From an uncultured Bryobacteraceae bacterium (GTDB lineage Bacteria; Acidobacteriota; Terriglobia; Bryobacterales; Bryobacteraceae), in NCBI GenBank assembly GCA_937924525.1, contig CALDSU010000018.1, forward strand, positions 36,501-100,500: a DNA stretch of 64,000 nucleotides, read 5' to 3'. The notes under the pieces were generated by a model, which was given only the letters and a program-made list of their open reading frames with translations, was not told the DNA's origin and made no database searches. Numbering within the stretch: the stretch's first letter is position 1; each line of letters begins with the position of its first letter. The translations under genes were made by a program, and so were the position numbers. Shown here piece after piece: positions 32,480 to 40,868 of the stretch.

Positions 32480-33283
32480 ATGACACGCCGCACCTGGATC
32501 GCCGCCGGCCTGGCGGGCCTGTCGTTTGGAGCGCCGGGACAGTTGCGCCTGCGGGCCCGCGCCCGCGATGCTTCCCGCGTCCGGGAATTCGACTGGTACT
32601 GGCAGCCGCGCGAATCCGCCATCATCGTCTGCGACATGTGGGACGGGCACTATTGCCTGAACGCCGCGCGCCGGGTGGCGGCGATGGCGCCCCGCATGAA
32701 TGAAGTCCTCAAGGGGGCGCGCGCGCTGGGCGTGCACATCATCCACGCTCCCAGCGGCACCATGAGCGAGTACGCTTCCCTGCCCCAGCGCCAAAAGATG
32801 ATCGACGCCAAGCCGGCGACGCCGCCGGTCGAGATCGGCAAGTGGTGCCACTTCGACGCCAGGGCGGAAGCCGAACTGCCGATCGACGACAAGACCCAGC
32901 CGTGTGACGACGACGTGGTGGGCGAAGCCGTGAAACGGTTCACCCGCCAGCACGACGCGCTCGAGATCTTCCCCCAGGACGGCATCAGCGACTCCGGAGT
33001 GGAGATCTACAACTACTTCGCGCAGGAAGGCGTGCGGAACGTCGTGCTGATGGGCGTGCACTTGAACATGTGCGTGCTCGGGCGGCCCTTCGGCATTCGC
33101 CAGATGGTGCGCTTGAGAAAAAATGTGGTGCTGGCGCGCGACCTGACCGACGCCATGTACGATCCACGGCAGCGCCCCTGGGTCGCTCACGACCGGGGCA
33201 CCGAACTGATGGTGCACCACGTCGAGCGCTACTGGTGTCCTTCGGTCGAGGGCGCAGACCTGACACGCCTGGCGGCGTCGTAA
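32480..33283 (+). CDS. Isochorismatase-family cysteine hydrolase, exported
   Basis: 267 residues. The leader MTRRTWIAAGLAGLSFGAPG is Tat-like. The alpha/beta fold has the family's catalytic Asp in AIIVCDMWDGHYC and catalytic Cys in MGVHLNMCVLGRPFGIRQM; DVVGEAVKRF may hold the Lys. Nicotinamidases and isochorismatases share this triad; the export signal and the HLNMCVLGRPFG segment fit a group common in Acidobacteria and Planctomycetes with unknown amide substrates. No pathway partner is evident. Confidence 0.85.
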   Translation: MTRRTWIAAGLAGLSFGAPGQLRLRARARDASRVREFDWYWQPRESAIIVCDMWDGHYCLNAARRVAAMAPRMNEVLKGARALGVHIIHAPSGTMSEYASLPQRQKMIDAKPATPPVEIGKWCHFDARAEAELPIDDKTQPCDDDVVGEAVKRFTRQHDALEIFPQDGISDSGVEIYNYFAQEGVRNVVLMGVHLNMCVLGRPFGIRQMVRLRKNVVLARDLTDAMYDPRQRPWVAHDRGTELMVHHVERYWCPSVEGADLTRLAAS

Positions 33284-33360
33284 GTGCGATGTCGTAAGTA
33301 AAGATTCCGTCGGCGGCCCGTTGCTCCCCCACGCCGGCAAGGACTGGCGACCGAGGATTC

Positions 33361-34311
33361 TCACGGCGTCCTGGGTTGGAGCTTCGCCAACGCCTCGGGC
33401 AGGCGCTCCCGGCCAGGCAAGCCCGTGACCGCGCCCATCGCGCGCACCGTCAGCGCCGCGACGGCGCACGCCTGGCGGGCGGCCGCGGCGAGGCTCGCGC
33501 CCTGCTGCGTCGCGGCCAGAAACGCCCCCACGAAACAGTCGCCCGCGCCCGTCGTGTCGACCACCGTCACCTGGAAGGAGGGTTGCGCGAACTCCACGCC
33601 GGGTCCGAAAACCCGGCAGCCGCGCGCTCCGAGTTTCAGGATCACCGACCGCGCTCCGGCTTGCCGCAAACGGGCGGCGGCGGCCGGCGGATCTCCCGTG
33701 CCGGCCAGGCGCTCGGCCTCCTCCTGATTCAGAAACAGGTAGTCGGTGTGAGGCAGCAGCGCGGCGAAGTCCTCCATCCAGCGGCCGCGCGAGTCCCACT
33801 GGGCGTCTACGGAGGTGGTCAGGCCGGCCGCGCGGGCCCGGCGCAGATTCTCGGCTGCGTGCGGCCGCTGCAAAGGCAGCGCAAACGGGCTGGCCAGGTG
33901 GTAGTGGGAAAACCCTTCCTCCGGCAGTCCCGCAAAGGACAGCGGCTCGGCGAAAACGGCCAGGCTCGCGCCGGGCCGGTGCAAAAACATGCGCTCGCCA
34001 TTCGTCTGGACCAGCACCACCGACGCGGCCGTGGGGTGGCTGGGCGAGCGGATGACCGCGCGCGTGTCCACCCCGGCGGCCTCGAGTTGCGCCAGTGCGT
34101 ACGCCCCGGCTTCGTCGGCGCCCACCATGCCCCACAGCCGCACCCGCGCGCCGCACAACGCCGCCGCGTAGGAAGTATTGGCGCCGTTGCCGCCCAGGCT
34201 CCGCGCCATGTCCTCCACCCACACCGACGCCCCCCAGCGGAATTCGTCCACGGGACGGACCAGCAGGTCGGCGACAATGTTGCCGGAGCAGACCAAGCCC
34301 GCGCGCTTCAT
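33361..34311 (-). CDS. PfkB-family carbohydrate kinase
   Basis: 316-residue ribokinase-type kinase. N-terminal signature SLGGNGANTSYAAALCGA and C-terminal signature VVDTTGAGDCFVGAFLA (anion hole and catalytic Asp) are intact; DYLFLNQEEAERLAG and SVILKLGARGC are typical. It phosphorylates a sugar or nucleoside hydroxyl using ATP; the substrate is not predictable. The ATG overlaps the stop of the upstream membrane-protein gene (ATGA), so they are co-translated. Confidence 0.93.
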   Translation of the reverse strand: MKRAGLVCSGNIVADLLVRPVDEFRWGASVWVEDMARSLGGNGANTSYAAALCGARVRLWGMVGADEAGAYALAQLEAAGVDTRAVIRSPSHPTAASVVLVQTNGERMFLHRPGASLAVFAEPLSFAGLPEEGFSHYHLASPFALPLQRPHAAENLRRARAAGLTTSVDAQWDSRGRWMEDFAALLPHTDYLFLNQEEAERLAGTGDPPAAAARLRQAGARSVILKLGARGCRVFGPGVEFAQPSFQVTVVDTTGAGDCFVGAFLAATQQGASLAAAARQACAVAALTVRAMGAVTGLPGRERLPEALAKLQPRTP

Positions 34312-35219
34312 TTCGCCAGTTGTTCCAGAAACTGCGCCGTCAGTCGCCAGCGGCCGCGAACCGTGCGGTCCTGCAAGGTGAACTCGCCGGAGGTCAGCAC
34401 GCCGCTCAGGTCGGCGTCGCTGGCCTGCTGGCCTTCCCGGCGGATCAGCGCTTGCAGCACGCTGGTGATTTTCTCGAGCGTGCCGCGCAGGGTCTCGGCT
34501 TCGCGCGCCGAGCGGCAGGGCGCTTCCATCCGTAGTTCGAAGGCCCCGGCCCCGCCCGCGCCGAGCGTCAACGTGACGCCCTCGGTGATGTCCAGCGCCT
34601 GGATGAACAGCCGCGTGCCTTCCGGGAAGCGGGCGGGGTCGCGCAGCGCGCCCGCGGTCAGGTGAACCCACGCCGGATCGCCGGGAACCGCAAACGGAGG
34701 AGGGGCGGCGGGCTGATTCAGCCGGGTGGCCGCGTAGCCGTCGTCGCTGACCGCCAGCGCCATCAGATCGCGGCGAAGCGGAAAGAACGAAATCCGCCGC
34801 TCGGGCCGGCTCCCCGTCAAGCGGCAGAGACGGTTGAAACACGCTCCGCCCTGGCTCTTGGCGTACGCCTCCAGCTTGTTCCAGTCGAAGCGGCCGCGGG
34901 CCAGCAGGTAGACGCCGCGCGGGTGCAAGGAGAGCAGCGCTCCGTCCAGGTCGCGCTGGTAGTCGAAGCCGGTCTGTTCGACAAACGCCCGGTATTCGCT
35001 TTCGAGGGCCGCGACGCCCGTCAGTTTGGCCAGCACTCCGGAGGCGCGCAGCGCCGCGAAATCCACGCCCGCGACGATCGCGTCGTCGGCCGGCAGGCGG
35101 CGCAGCAGTTGCTCCGGCGCGTAAAACTGGCGCTCCGCCAGCCCATACCACATCAGGCCGCCGGCGGCCGCCGCCACCAGCGGCGCCAGCACGAACAGTT
35201 TTTTCCGCGAGAGGGACAC
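34308..35219 (-). CDS. Membrane-anchored hypothetical protein
   Basis: 303 residues. A single N-terminal membrane helix (LFVLAPLVAAAAGGLMWYGL) leads to an exported domain with no obvious catalytic motif. Segments such as EQLLRRLPADDAIVAGVDFAAL and GVYLLARGRFDWNKLEAYAKSQG resemble DUF3352-like or other secreted proteins that measure 'bias' in Acidobacteria; I make no functional call. GTG start; a CATACT box lies 10 bases upstream (35230-35235). It overlaps the PfkB gene by four bases and lies 38 bases after yjbQ. Confidence 0.7.
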   Translation of the reverse strand: MSLSRKKLFVLAPLVAAAAGGLMWYGLAERQFYAPEQLLRRLPADDAIVAGVDFAALRASGVLAKLTGVAALESEYRAFVEQTGFDYQRDLDGALLSLHPRGVYLLARGRFDWNKLEAYAKSQGGACFNRLCRLTGSRPERRISFFPLRRDLMALAVSDDGYAATRLNQPAAPPPFAVPGDPAWVHLTAGALRDPARFPEGTRLFIQALDITEGVTLTLGAGGAGAFELRMEAPCRSAREAETLRGTLEKITSVLQALIRREGQQASDADLSGVLTSGEFTLQDRTVRGRWRLTAQFLEQLAK

Positions 35220-35257
35220 GAACTTTTTCAGTATGTCACCGCCGGGCGCGTGACCGC

Positions 35258-35677
35258 CTATTCTCCGAACGCATGCAGGATGACGCTCCGACGGTGCGGC
35301 GCGGAGCGATGCTCGAACAGATAGATTCCCTGCCAGGTGCCCAGCGCCAGCCGCCCCTGCACGATCGGCACGGACAGTTGCACCGCGGTCAGCGCGGCGC
35401 GGATGTGGGCAGGCATGTCGTCGCCTCCTTCGATGGTGTGGCGGTACAGCCGGTTGTCTTCGGGCGCCAGGCGGGAGAAAAACGTTTCCAGGTCGGCCAC
35501 TACGTCGGGGTCGGCGTTCTCCTGGATCACCAGCGAAGCCGAGGTGTGCTGTACGAACACCGTGAGCAGCCCGGTGTGCATCGCCTGCTCGCGCAACCAG
35601 GCTTCCACGCGCGCGGAGAACTCATAGAGACCCTTGCCGCGCGTCGGGATCTCCAGGCGAGTGGCGGCTTGCTTCAT
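35258..35677 (-). CDS. yjbQ: YjbQ/UPF0047 family protein
   Basis: 139-residue cytosolic protein with the family's trimeric fold. Signature segments are [20 protein letters not shown] (conserved His and Ser), [17 protein letters not shown] and [18 protein letters not shown]. coli YjbQ has weak thiamine-phosphate-synthase activity; its true role is open. The ATG overlaps the glmS stop (ATGA), placing it in one transcript purS-glmS-yjbQ. Confidence 0.94.
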   Translation of the reverse strand: MKQAATRLEIPTRGKGLYEFSARVEAWLREQAMHTGLLTVFVQHTSASLVIQENADPDVVADLETFFSRLAPEDNRLYRHTIEGGDDMPAHIRAALTAVQLSVPIVQGRLALGTWQGIYLFEHRSAPHRRSVILHAFGE

Positions 35678-37521
35678 TCGACCGTGACGCTCTTGGCGAG
35701 ATTGCGGGGCTGATCGACGTCGCAGCCGCGGCGCACCGCGATGTGGTAGGCCAGTAATTGCAGCGGCACCACCTCCAGAATCGGCGCCAGCAGATCGCGC
35801 GTGGGCGGGATCTCGATCAGATAGTCGGCCAGCCCGGGAATCTCAGCGTCGCCTTCGGTGGCGATCGCGATGACGATCCCCTCCCGGGCTTTCACCTCCT
35901 GAATGTTGGACAAGGTCTTCTCGTAGAGCAGCGCGCTTTCGGTGTTGCCGGGCTCGCGGGTCGCCAGAAAGACTACGGGCATTTCCTCGTCGATCAACGC
36001 GTTGGGCCCGTGCTTCATCTCGCCGGCGGGATAACCCTCCGCGTGAATGTACGAGATTTCTTTCAGCTTCAGCGCGCCTTCCATGGCGATCGGGAAGTGA
36101 ATGCCGCGCCCCAGGAACAGAAAATCGGTCACGCGGAACAGCTTGCGGCTGAGTTCTTCGAAGTGCGTGTCCTGCGCCAGGATGGCCTCCAGCTTTCCGG
36201 GCAGCCGCAGGAGTTCCTGCACCATCTCGCGCGAGGCGGCTTCTCCCAGCACGCCGCGCAGTTGGCCAAGATGCATGGCGAGAATCAACAGCGCGGTAAG
36301 CTGCGCCGTGAACGCCTTGGTGGAGGCCACGCCGATTTCGGGTCCGGCGTGGGTATAAATCGAGCCGGCGGCCTCCCGCGTAATCATCGAGCCGACCACG
36401 TTGCAGATCGCCAGCGTCTTGGAGCCGCGGTGCTTGGCCTCGCGTTGCGCGGCCAGCGTATCGGCGGTTTCCCCCGACTGGGAGATCACGATCGTGAGCA
36501 CCTCCGGCCCGACCAGGGGGTCCCGGTAACGGAACTCGCTGCCGTAGTCGACCTCCACGGGCAGCCGCGCCAGTTTTTCGATCATGAACTTCCCCGCCAG
36601 CGCGGCGTGCCAACTGGTGCCGCAGGCGACGATGCGGACCGACTGAAACGCCCGGAACTGCGCGGGCGTGATGTCCATTTCATCAAGGAAGATCCGCCCG
36701 GACTCCTGGCCGATGCGGCCCAGCATGGTATCGCGGACGGCGCGGGGCTGCTCATAAATCTCCTTGAGCATGAAATGCTTGTAGCCGCCCTTTTCCGCCA
36801 GGATGGGATCCCAGAGGATGTGCTGCACGGCGCGGGTCACCGGACGGCCGTCAAAGCTGGTCAGGCGCACGCCGTCGGGGGTGAGCACGGCCAGGTCGCC
36901 GTCGTCGAGGAAAAACATGTCGCGGGTGTGATGCAACACCGCGGGGACATCGGACGCGACGAAGTACTCGCCGTCTCCCAGGCCGATCACCACCGGGGGC
37001 CCGGAACGGGCCGCGACAATTTTGTGCGGATCGCGCGGCGAAACCACCGCAATGGCGAACACGCCGGCGAGTTCGGCCACGGCGCGGCGGACCGCGTTCT
37101 CCAGCGCCCCGTCGAAATACCGGTCAATCAGGTGCGCGATTACTTCCGTGTCGGTTTCGGTATGAAAGACCCGGCCTTCCCCTTCGAGGCGGCGCCGGAG
37201 CGTCAAATAATTCTCGACAATGCCGTTGTGCACCACCACGACGTCGCCGGAGCGGTGCGGGTGCGCGTTCTCCTCCGTGGGGCGGCCATGAGTCGCCCAG
37301 CGGGTGTGGCCGATGCCGTAGACGCCCTCGGCGGGATTCAGACGGATAGCCTCTTCCAGGTTCCGGAGCTTGCCGGACGCCCGCCGGATCGCCAACTGGC
37401 CATCCTCGCCGACCACCGCAAGGCCCGCCGAGTCATACCCCCGATACTCCAGCCGCCGGAGACCATCGAGAATAATGGGCACCGTGCCCCGGGTCCCAAT
37501 GTAGCCGACAATGCCGCACAT
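35674..37521 (-). CDS. glmS: Glutamine--fructose-6-phosphate aminotransferase (isomerizing)
   Basis: Makes glucosamine 6-phosphate from fructose 6-phosphate and glutamine, the first step to UDP-GlcNAc for peptidoglycan and lipid A. 615 residues, standard length. The N-terminal class II glutaminase starts [12 protein letters not shown] with nucleophile Cys after Met removal and has [11 protein letters not shown] and [11 protein letters not shown]. Two SIS domains follow ([20 protein letters not shown] and [20 protein letters not shown]), and the end is AKSVTVE as usual. There is no room for a glmS ribozyme: purS ends 18 bases upstream. Confidence 0.98.
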   Translation of the reverse strand: MCGIVGYIGTRGTVPIILDGLRRLEYRGYDSAGLAVVGEDGQLAIRRASGKLRNLEEAIRLNPAEGVYGIGHTRWATHGRPTEENAHPHRSGDVVVVHNGIVENYLTLRRRLEGEGRVFHTETDTEVIAHLIDRYFDGALENAVRRAVAELAGVFAIAVVSPRDPHKIVAARSGPPVVIGLGDGEYFVASDVPAVLHHTRDMFFLDDGDLAVLTPDGVRLTSFDGRPVTRAVQHILWDPILAEKGGYKHFMLKEIYEQPRAVRDTMLGRIGQESGRIFLDEMDITPAQFRAFQSVRIVACGTSWHAALAGKFMIEKLARLPVEVDYGSEFRYRDPLVGPEVLTIVISQSGETADTLAAQREAKHRGSKTLAICNVVGSMITREAAGSIYTHAGPEIGVASTKAFTAQLTALLILAMHLGQLRGVLGEAASREMVQELLRLPGKLEAILAQDTHFEELSRKLFRVTDFLFLGRGIHFPIAMEGALKLKEISYIHAEGYPAGEMKHGPNALIDEEMPVVFLATREPGNTESALLYEKTLSNIQEVKAREGIVIAIATEGDAEIPGLADYLIEIPPTRDLLAPILEVVPLQLLAYHIAVRRGCDVDQPRNLAKSVTVE

Positions 37522-37539
37522 AAACGATGCTGTTCCCCG

Positions 37540-37785
37540 CTATTCGATCAATTCGAACTGGTAATCTTCGATCACCGGATTGGCAAGCACGTCCTGCGCC
37601 ATGGCTTCGATCTGACGGCGCGCCTCCGCGGCGCTCAGCCCGCCGGCGAGCAGGATCTCGAAGAACTTCCCCTGGCGGACGTCGTCAACCTGATCGAAAC
37701 CAAGGCTGTGCAGCGCCGAGCGCACCGCCACCCCCTGCGGATCGAGCACCGTCGGCTTGAACGAGACGTACACGCGGGCTTTCAT
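37540..37785 (-). CDS. purS: Phosphoribosylformylglycinamidine synthase subunit PurS
   Basis: 81-residue small subunit of the PurLQS FGAM synthase in purine synthesis. It begins MKARVYVSFKPTVLDPQGVA and has HSLGFDQVDDVRQGKFFE and DVLANPVIEDYQFELIE, diagnostic for PurS. PurQ and PurL are not adjacent; instead glmS follows 18 bases later. Both enzymes use glutamine amide nitrogen, so shared regulation by glutamine status is conceivable but is inference. Confidence 0.95.
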   Translation of the reverse strand: MKARVYVSFKPTVLDPQGVAVRSALHSLGFDQVDDVRQGKFFEILLAGGLSAAEARRQIEAMAQDVLANPVIEDYQFELIE

Positions 37786-37795
37786 AATCACGCTT

Positions 37796-37801
37796 ATTAT
37801 A
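37796..37801 (-). promoter_or_regulatory. Consensus -10 box before purS
   Basis: TATAAT on the minus strand with 10 bases to the purS ATG, so the 5' leader would be only about 3-4 bases. No TTGACA is present at 16-18 bases. Confidence 0.55.
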
Positions 37802-37813
37802 GCGGCGCGGCGT

Positions 37814-38416
37814 TCAACGTCCGGTGTAAAGCTCCAGCGAATCGTAGGTGATCTGGCGGATCGCGTCGCGCAGACCGGCGTAAGCCAGCAGGGAGGCGGC
37901 CCGGCGGAGCGCGGCGAGTTCCACGTTGGTGAGGGGCAGGAGGTAGCAGTCGGCGCGATGCCGGTAGGAGTAGTCGCGATACACGGGAGCGCCCGCCGCG
38001 GCCACCGCGGTGAGCGCCTCCCAAAAACTGCGGCGGCGCAGCAGGCGGCGCGCCGCCCCGGCTTCGCGGTCAATCTCCAGGCGGCGGCCCGGCGCGCGCA
38101 GGACCGCGCGAATACATGCCGCCGGCGAGAACGGCCGCGCGGGGTCCGGATCCGGAAACGCAGCCAGTTGCTGGCGCAGGGATGCGGGGTCCTCGTCCCA
38201 GCCCTCCCACCGGAAACGCGAAGCGCCGCTGACCACCGCGCCTCGCCGCAGCAGGCCGCGCACCCGCTCCTCGTCCTTGCCCGCGCTGGCCAAAATGTGC
38301 TCCAGCAGCTCATGCAGGGGCATCTCCTGCACCACCACCGGCGTGAGCGAAATGGAGCCCGCCTCTTCGCTGCTGAGCTTCACGCGAATCCGGCGCGTGG
38401 ATCCGGTCTCCGCCAT
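37814..38416 (-). CDS. Hypothetical protein, 200 residues
   Basis: I do not recognise the family. Begins MAETGSTRRIRVKLSSEEAG, then PVVVQEMPLHELLEHILASA and a helical, Arg-rich region with RGLLRRGAVVSGASRFRWEG, which looks like an S4-type RNA-binding segment (small basic, 'V-G-RGGAVVSG' pattern), and ends ITYDSLELYTGR. No signal peptide or membrane helix. A GTG three codons upstream is the alternative start. A TATGTT box, shared in reverse with the divergent small gene, lies 12 bases upstream. Confidence 0.6.
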   Translation of the reverse strand: MAETGSTRRIRVKLSSEEAGSISLTPVVVQEMPLHELLEHILASAGKDEERVRGLLRRGAVVSGASRFRWEGWDEDPASLRQQLAAFPDPDPARPFSPAACIRAVLRAPGRRLEIDREAGAARRLLRRRSFWEALTAVAAAGAPVYRDYSYRHRADCYLLPLTNVELAALRRAASLLAYAGLRDAIRQITYDSLELYTGR

Positions 38417-38427
38417 CGACTTCACGC

Positions 38428-38434
38428 TAACATA
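38428..38434. promoter_or_regulatory. Shared bidirectional -10 element (TAACATA)
   Basis: Plus strand TAACAT is 7 bases before the GTG at 38441; the minus strand reads TATGTT 12 bases before the ATG at 38416. One 7-base AT core in a 24-base gap could serve both divergent genes. Confidence 0.4.
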
Positions 38435-38440
38435 AGCGGC

Positions 38441-38722
38441 GTGGAGCGGCTGCAAAAAGTGCGGGACGAACTGGGGCGCTACGAGCACGCCCTGGTCGAG
38501 TTCGGCGCGCGGGAACGCAACGGCGCGATCGAACTGCTGATCGGGTGGAAGGAGCCCCGCCCGGGCCTCCACACCTACGTCGCCCCGGTCCACCCGCGCG
38601 ACATCGATCATCCGCAGTTTCCCTGGACTTTCCAGAAGTACCTGTACGATTGCCTCCACGATTACCTGGTCGAGTTGTTCGTCCGGACGCCGCAGAGCCG
38701 CCAGTATGACGCCGGTCGCTGA
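38441..38722 (+). CDS. Small conserved-looking hypothetical protein, 93 residues
   Basis: Begins (GTG) MERLQKVRDELGRYEHALVE and contains GAIELLIGWKEPRPGLHTYV, HPRDIDHPQFPWTFQKYLYD and CLHDYLVELFVRTPQ. Soluble, no signal. I do not know the family. It overlaps the following MidA-like methyltransferase gene by 17 bases, so the two are co-translated and may work together. Confidence 0.65.
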   Translation: MERLQKVRDELGRYEHALVEFGARERNGAIELLIGWKEPRPGLHTYVAPVHPRDIDHPQFPWTFQKYLYDCLHDYLVELFVRTPQSRQYDAGR

Positions 38723-39674
38723 GAAACTGCGGGACGAGATCGCGCGCGGGGGCCCCCTCCCCTTCCGGAGATTCATGGAAGCGGCGCTGTACGACCCCGA
38801 AGGCGGCTACTACCGCCGGGACCGCTTCGGCCGCGCGGGAGATTTCTTTACCGCCGAGCAGGTGCAGCCGGTGTTCGGCCGCTTGGTCGCGCGCTACTTG
38901 CGCAAACTCGCCGGGCCCGGGCCGCTCCAGGTGGTGGAACTCGGCGCCGGCCGCGCCGACATGGCCGATGCGTTTACCGGGTTCCGCTACCTCCCCATCG
39001 ACATCGGGGGCCCCGCCCTGCCGGACGCGGTGGACGGGGTGGTGTTTTCGAACGAATTTTTCGATGCGCTGCCGGTGGATCGCGTCTTCTTCCAAAACGA
39101 CGTCCCCGTGGAAGCCCGCGTGGGCTGGCACGGCGATCGCTTTGTCTGGGTCGCGGGCGACGCGGTGGACGAACGGACCGAAGCGTACCTCCGCCGTTAT
39201 TTCCCGGCCTGGCAAGCACGGCGTTCGGCGGAGGTCCACTTCGCGGCGCTGGACTGGATCGGCCGGATCGCCGCACGGCTGCGCAGCGGGTATCACGTCG
39301 CGATCGACTACGGATACACGACGCGCGAGTCCGCGCGGTTTCCGGATGGCGCCCTGATGAGCTACCGGCGTCATCAGGCGTCGGAAGACGTCCTGGCGGA
39401 ACCCGGCGAGCGGGACATCACTGCCCACGTACCTTGGGACGCGCTCGTCGATGCTGGCGCGCGCTGCGGATGGGAACTGGTTTCGCTGCGCCCGCTCGCC
39501 CGCACCTTGCTGGAGGCGGGCCTGGAAGACCGCTTCGCGGCCGTGCTGGGCGATCCCGCCCCGCTCCCGCTCCGCTTGCAGCTCAAGACGCTCCTGTTCG
39601 GCATGGGCGAGACCTTCCAGGTGCTGGTGCAGCGCCCCGCGGGGCCCGCCCTCCCCGCCGCCCGGCAACCGTAG
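38706..39674 (+). CDS. SAM-dependent methyltransferase, MidA/NDUFAF7 family
   Basis: 322 residues. Family segments: LPFRRFMEAALYDPEGGYYRRD, GDFFTAEQVQPVFGRLVARY, QVVELGAGRADMADA (SAM motif), GVVFSNEFFDALPVDRV (the conserved NE-DALP), HVAIDYGYTTRE and LLFGMGETFQVLVQ at the end. The mitochondrial relative NDUFAF7 methylates a complex I arginine; bacterial targets are not known. It is shorter than most members, mainly in the region after SAM motif I. Its last 301 bases are overlapped on the other strand by the extended ACT-like gene. Confidence 0.88.
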   Translation: MTPVAEKLRDEIARGGPLPFRRFMEAALYDPEGGYYRRDRFGRAGDFFTAEQVQPVFGRLVARYLRKLAGPGPLQVVELGAGRADMADAFTGFRYLPIDIGGPALPDAVDGVVFSNEFFDALPVDRVFFQNDVPVEARVGWHGDRFVWVAGDAVDERTEAYLRRYFPAWQARRSAEVHFAALDWIGRIAARLRSGYHVAIDYGYTTRESARFPDGALMSYRRHQASEDVLAEPGERDITAHVPWDALVDAGARCGWELVSLRPLARTLLEAGLEDRFAAVLGDPAPLPLRLQLKTLLFGMGETFQVLVQRPAGPALPAARQP

Positions 39675-40132
39675 CGGCGCCGCGATTTCTTCCGCGCCGG
39701 CGCGCTCACCACCTTGACTTTCTTGATCAGCGCCGCGGCCTTCTTGGCGTCGGCCTCCGACTCGAATCCAGCGAGGGCGGAGAACTTCTTACCGATCACC
39801 TGGGCGCTCAGGAAGGCCATGTTGATGCCGGCGCCGGCGATCGCCGCGGCCATGGCGTGGCCGAATCCGGGCTTGTTGTCGCCGGCGATCAGCAGAGTGG
39901 GGATGCCGGCGGGGCTCAACCCCGCGGCCTGCGCGGCGGCTGCCGCCTTCTTGTTGGCGACGGGAAACAGTTCGATCGCCGCCTTGGCGTGCTCGCCGGG
40001 AAAGCGGTAGCCCATGACGATTTGCAGGTCGGTCCCGGCCGCGGCGAGCGGTTCCAGCGTCGCGGCCAGCGCTCCGGGCGTATTGTCCGTCTCTTTTCGC
40101 CACAAGGCGATGGTCTTCACGCTTACGGGCAT
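39374..40132 (-). CDS. ACT-like domain protein whose frame reads on through the opposite gene
   Basis: The first ~150 residues are a sound protein: MPVSVKTIALWRKETDNTPG, TLEPLAAAGTDLQIVMGYRF, GAGINMAFLSAQVIGKKFSA and ADAKKAAALIKKVKVV, i.e. two ACT-like units that usually bind small regulatory ligands. After a basic stretch (PARKKSRRRYG, near 39675) the frame has no stop and continues ~100 codons antisense to the MidA gene with low-complexity Ser/Arg/Pro sequence. I believe the ancestral protein ended near the basic stretch and lost its stop. AGGAGG nine bases before the ATG fixes the start. Confidence 0.7.
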   Translation of the reverse strand: MPVSVKTIALWRKETDNTPGALAATLEPLAAAGTDLQIVMGYRFPGEHAKAAIELFPVANKKAAAAAQAAGLSPAGIPTLLIAGDNKPGFGHAMAAAIAGAGINMAFLSAQVIGKKFSALAGFESEADAKKAAALIKKVKVVSAPARKKSRRRYGCRAAGRAGPAGRCTSTWKVSPMPNRSVLSCKRSGSGAGSPSTAAKRSSRPASSKVRASGRSETSSHPQRAPASTSASQGTWAVMSRSPGSARTSSDA

Positions 40133-40868
40133 AGTCGGTTCCTCCTGTTGCGAACTCGAATCGACCATACATCCGGTCCGCGCGTGAGTCAACCTGGAGG
40201 TTCAACGGGCGGGCGCCTGGCGGTAAACCACCTCTCCGCGCACGTCGTGGAAGCGGAACTCCAGGGTGGAAGCATTCCCCCGGGTGCGCACCACACCCGA
40301 GAGGAAGCCGCCCTTGACGCGGTGAAAGCGGCGCCACTTCGGGTCTTCGCCGGGCGTGCCGCCCGGGTGCTCGTCGGTGGACGGGCCGCGGTCCCGTGCC
40401 CGGTCCCACACGGCGCGGTCCGCCAGATCTCGCATCCGGCGCTCAGATCCGGCCCCGGCCAGCTCCCCACCGCAGGCGCCAGCCGGCGGCAACCCGTCCT
40501 TGCGGGAGCCACGACCGGGAGGGAGAGATCCGCTCCCGCACGGACGCGGCGCACCTGCAACGGACCACCCCTCGCGCCCGTAAACATCCACCACTGCCCC
40601 GACTGGTGGTTCCGCCGCGCATACCTCTGTGAATTCGTCCCCGGCCTCGTGCGCGAATGGGCCCCGCCCGACGCCCCTTCCCTGTTGCGTGTCCAGCGCG
40701 CGAAAGCGCCCGCGCACCCGGGGATGGACCCGGTTCGCGCAAAGCGAGGTCGCTCGCCTGCGGACAGGCTGACGCGAGAAGACGGCGCCTGGCGAATCGT
40801 CTTCGGGATGGAGCTGCCGCCCGGCGAAGAAACCGGGGCCATCATGCCCGCGCGTCTGGACAAGCCCG
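40133..40868. other. Gene-poor stretch with a decayed reading frame
   Basis: No intact gene is supported. On the minus strand, near 40202-40340, KWRRFHRVKGGFLSGVVRTR followed by RFHDVRGEVVYRQ looks like the genuine C-terminus of a secreted or phosphoesterase-like protein. Upstream the same frame becomes Gly/Arg-rich and loses coding character. On the plus strand 40582-40870 reads HHCPDWWFRRAYLCEFVPGL and later DGAWRIVFGMELPPGEE, also protein-like but with no start and running into the antisense of the SDR gene. I read the region as a remnant of one or two inactivated genes. Confidence 0.4.

Noticed and set aside
37522..37539. glmS ribozyme upstream of glmS
   Set aside because: Only 18 bases separate purS and glmS, too few for the ribozyme.
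35758..37851. 697-codon plus-strand open frame opposite glmS and purS
   Set aside because: Both minus-strand genes are certain families; the antisense frame has no recognisable motif.
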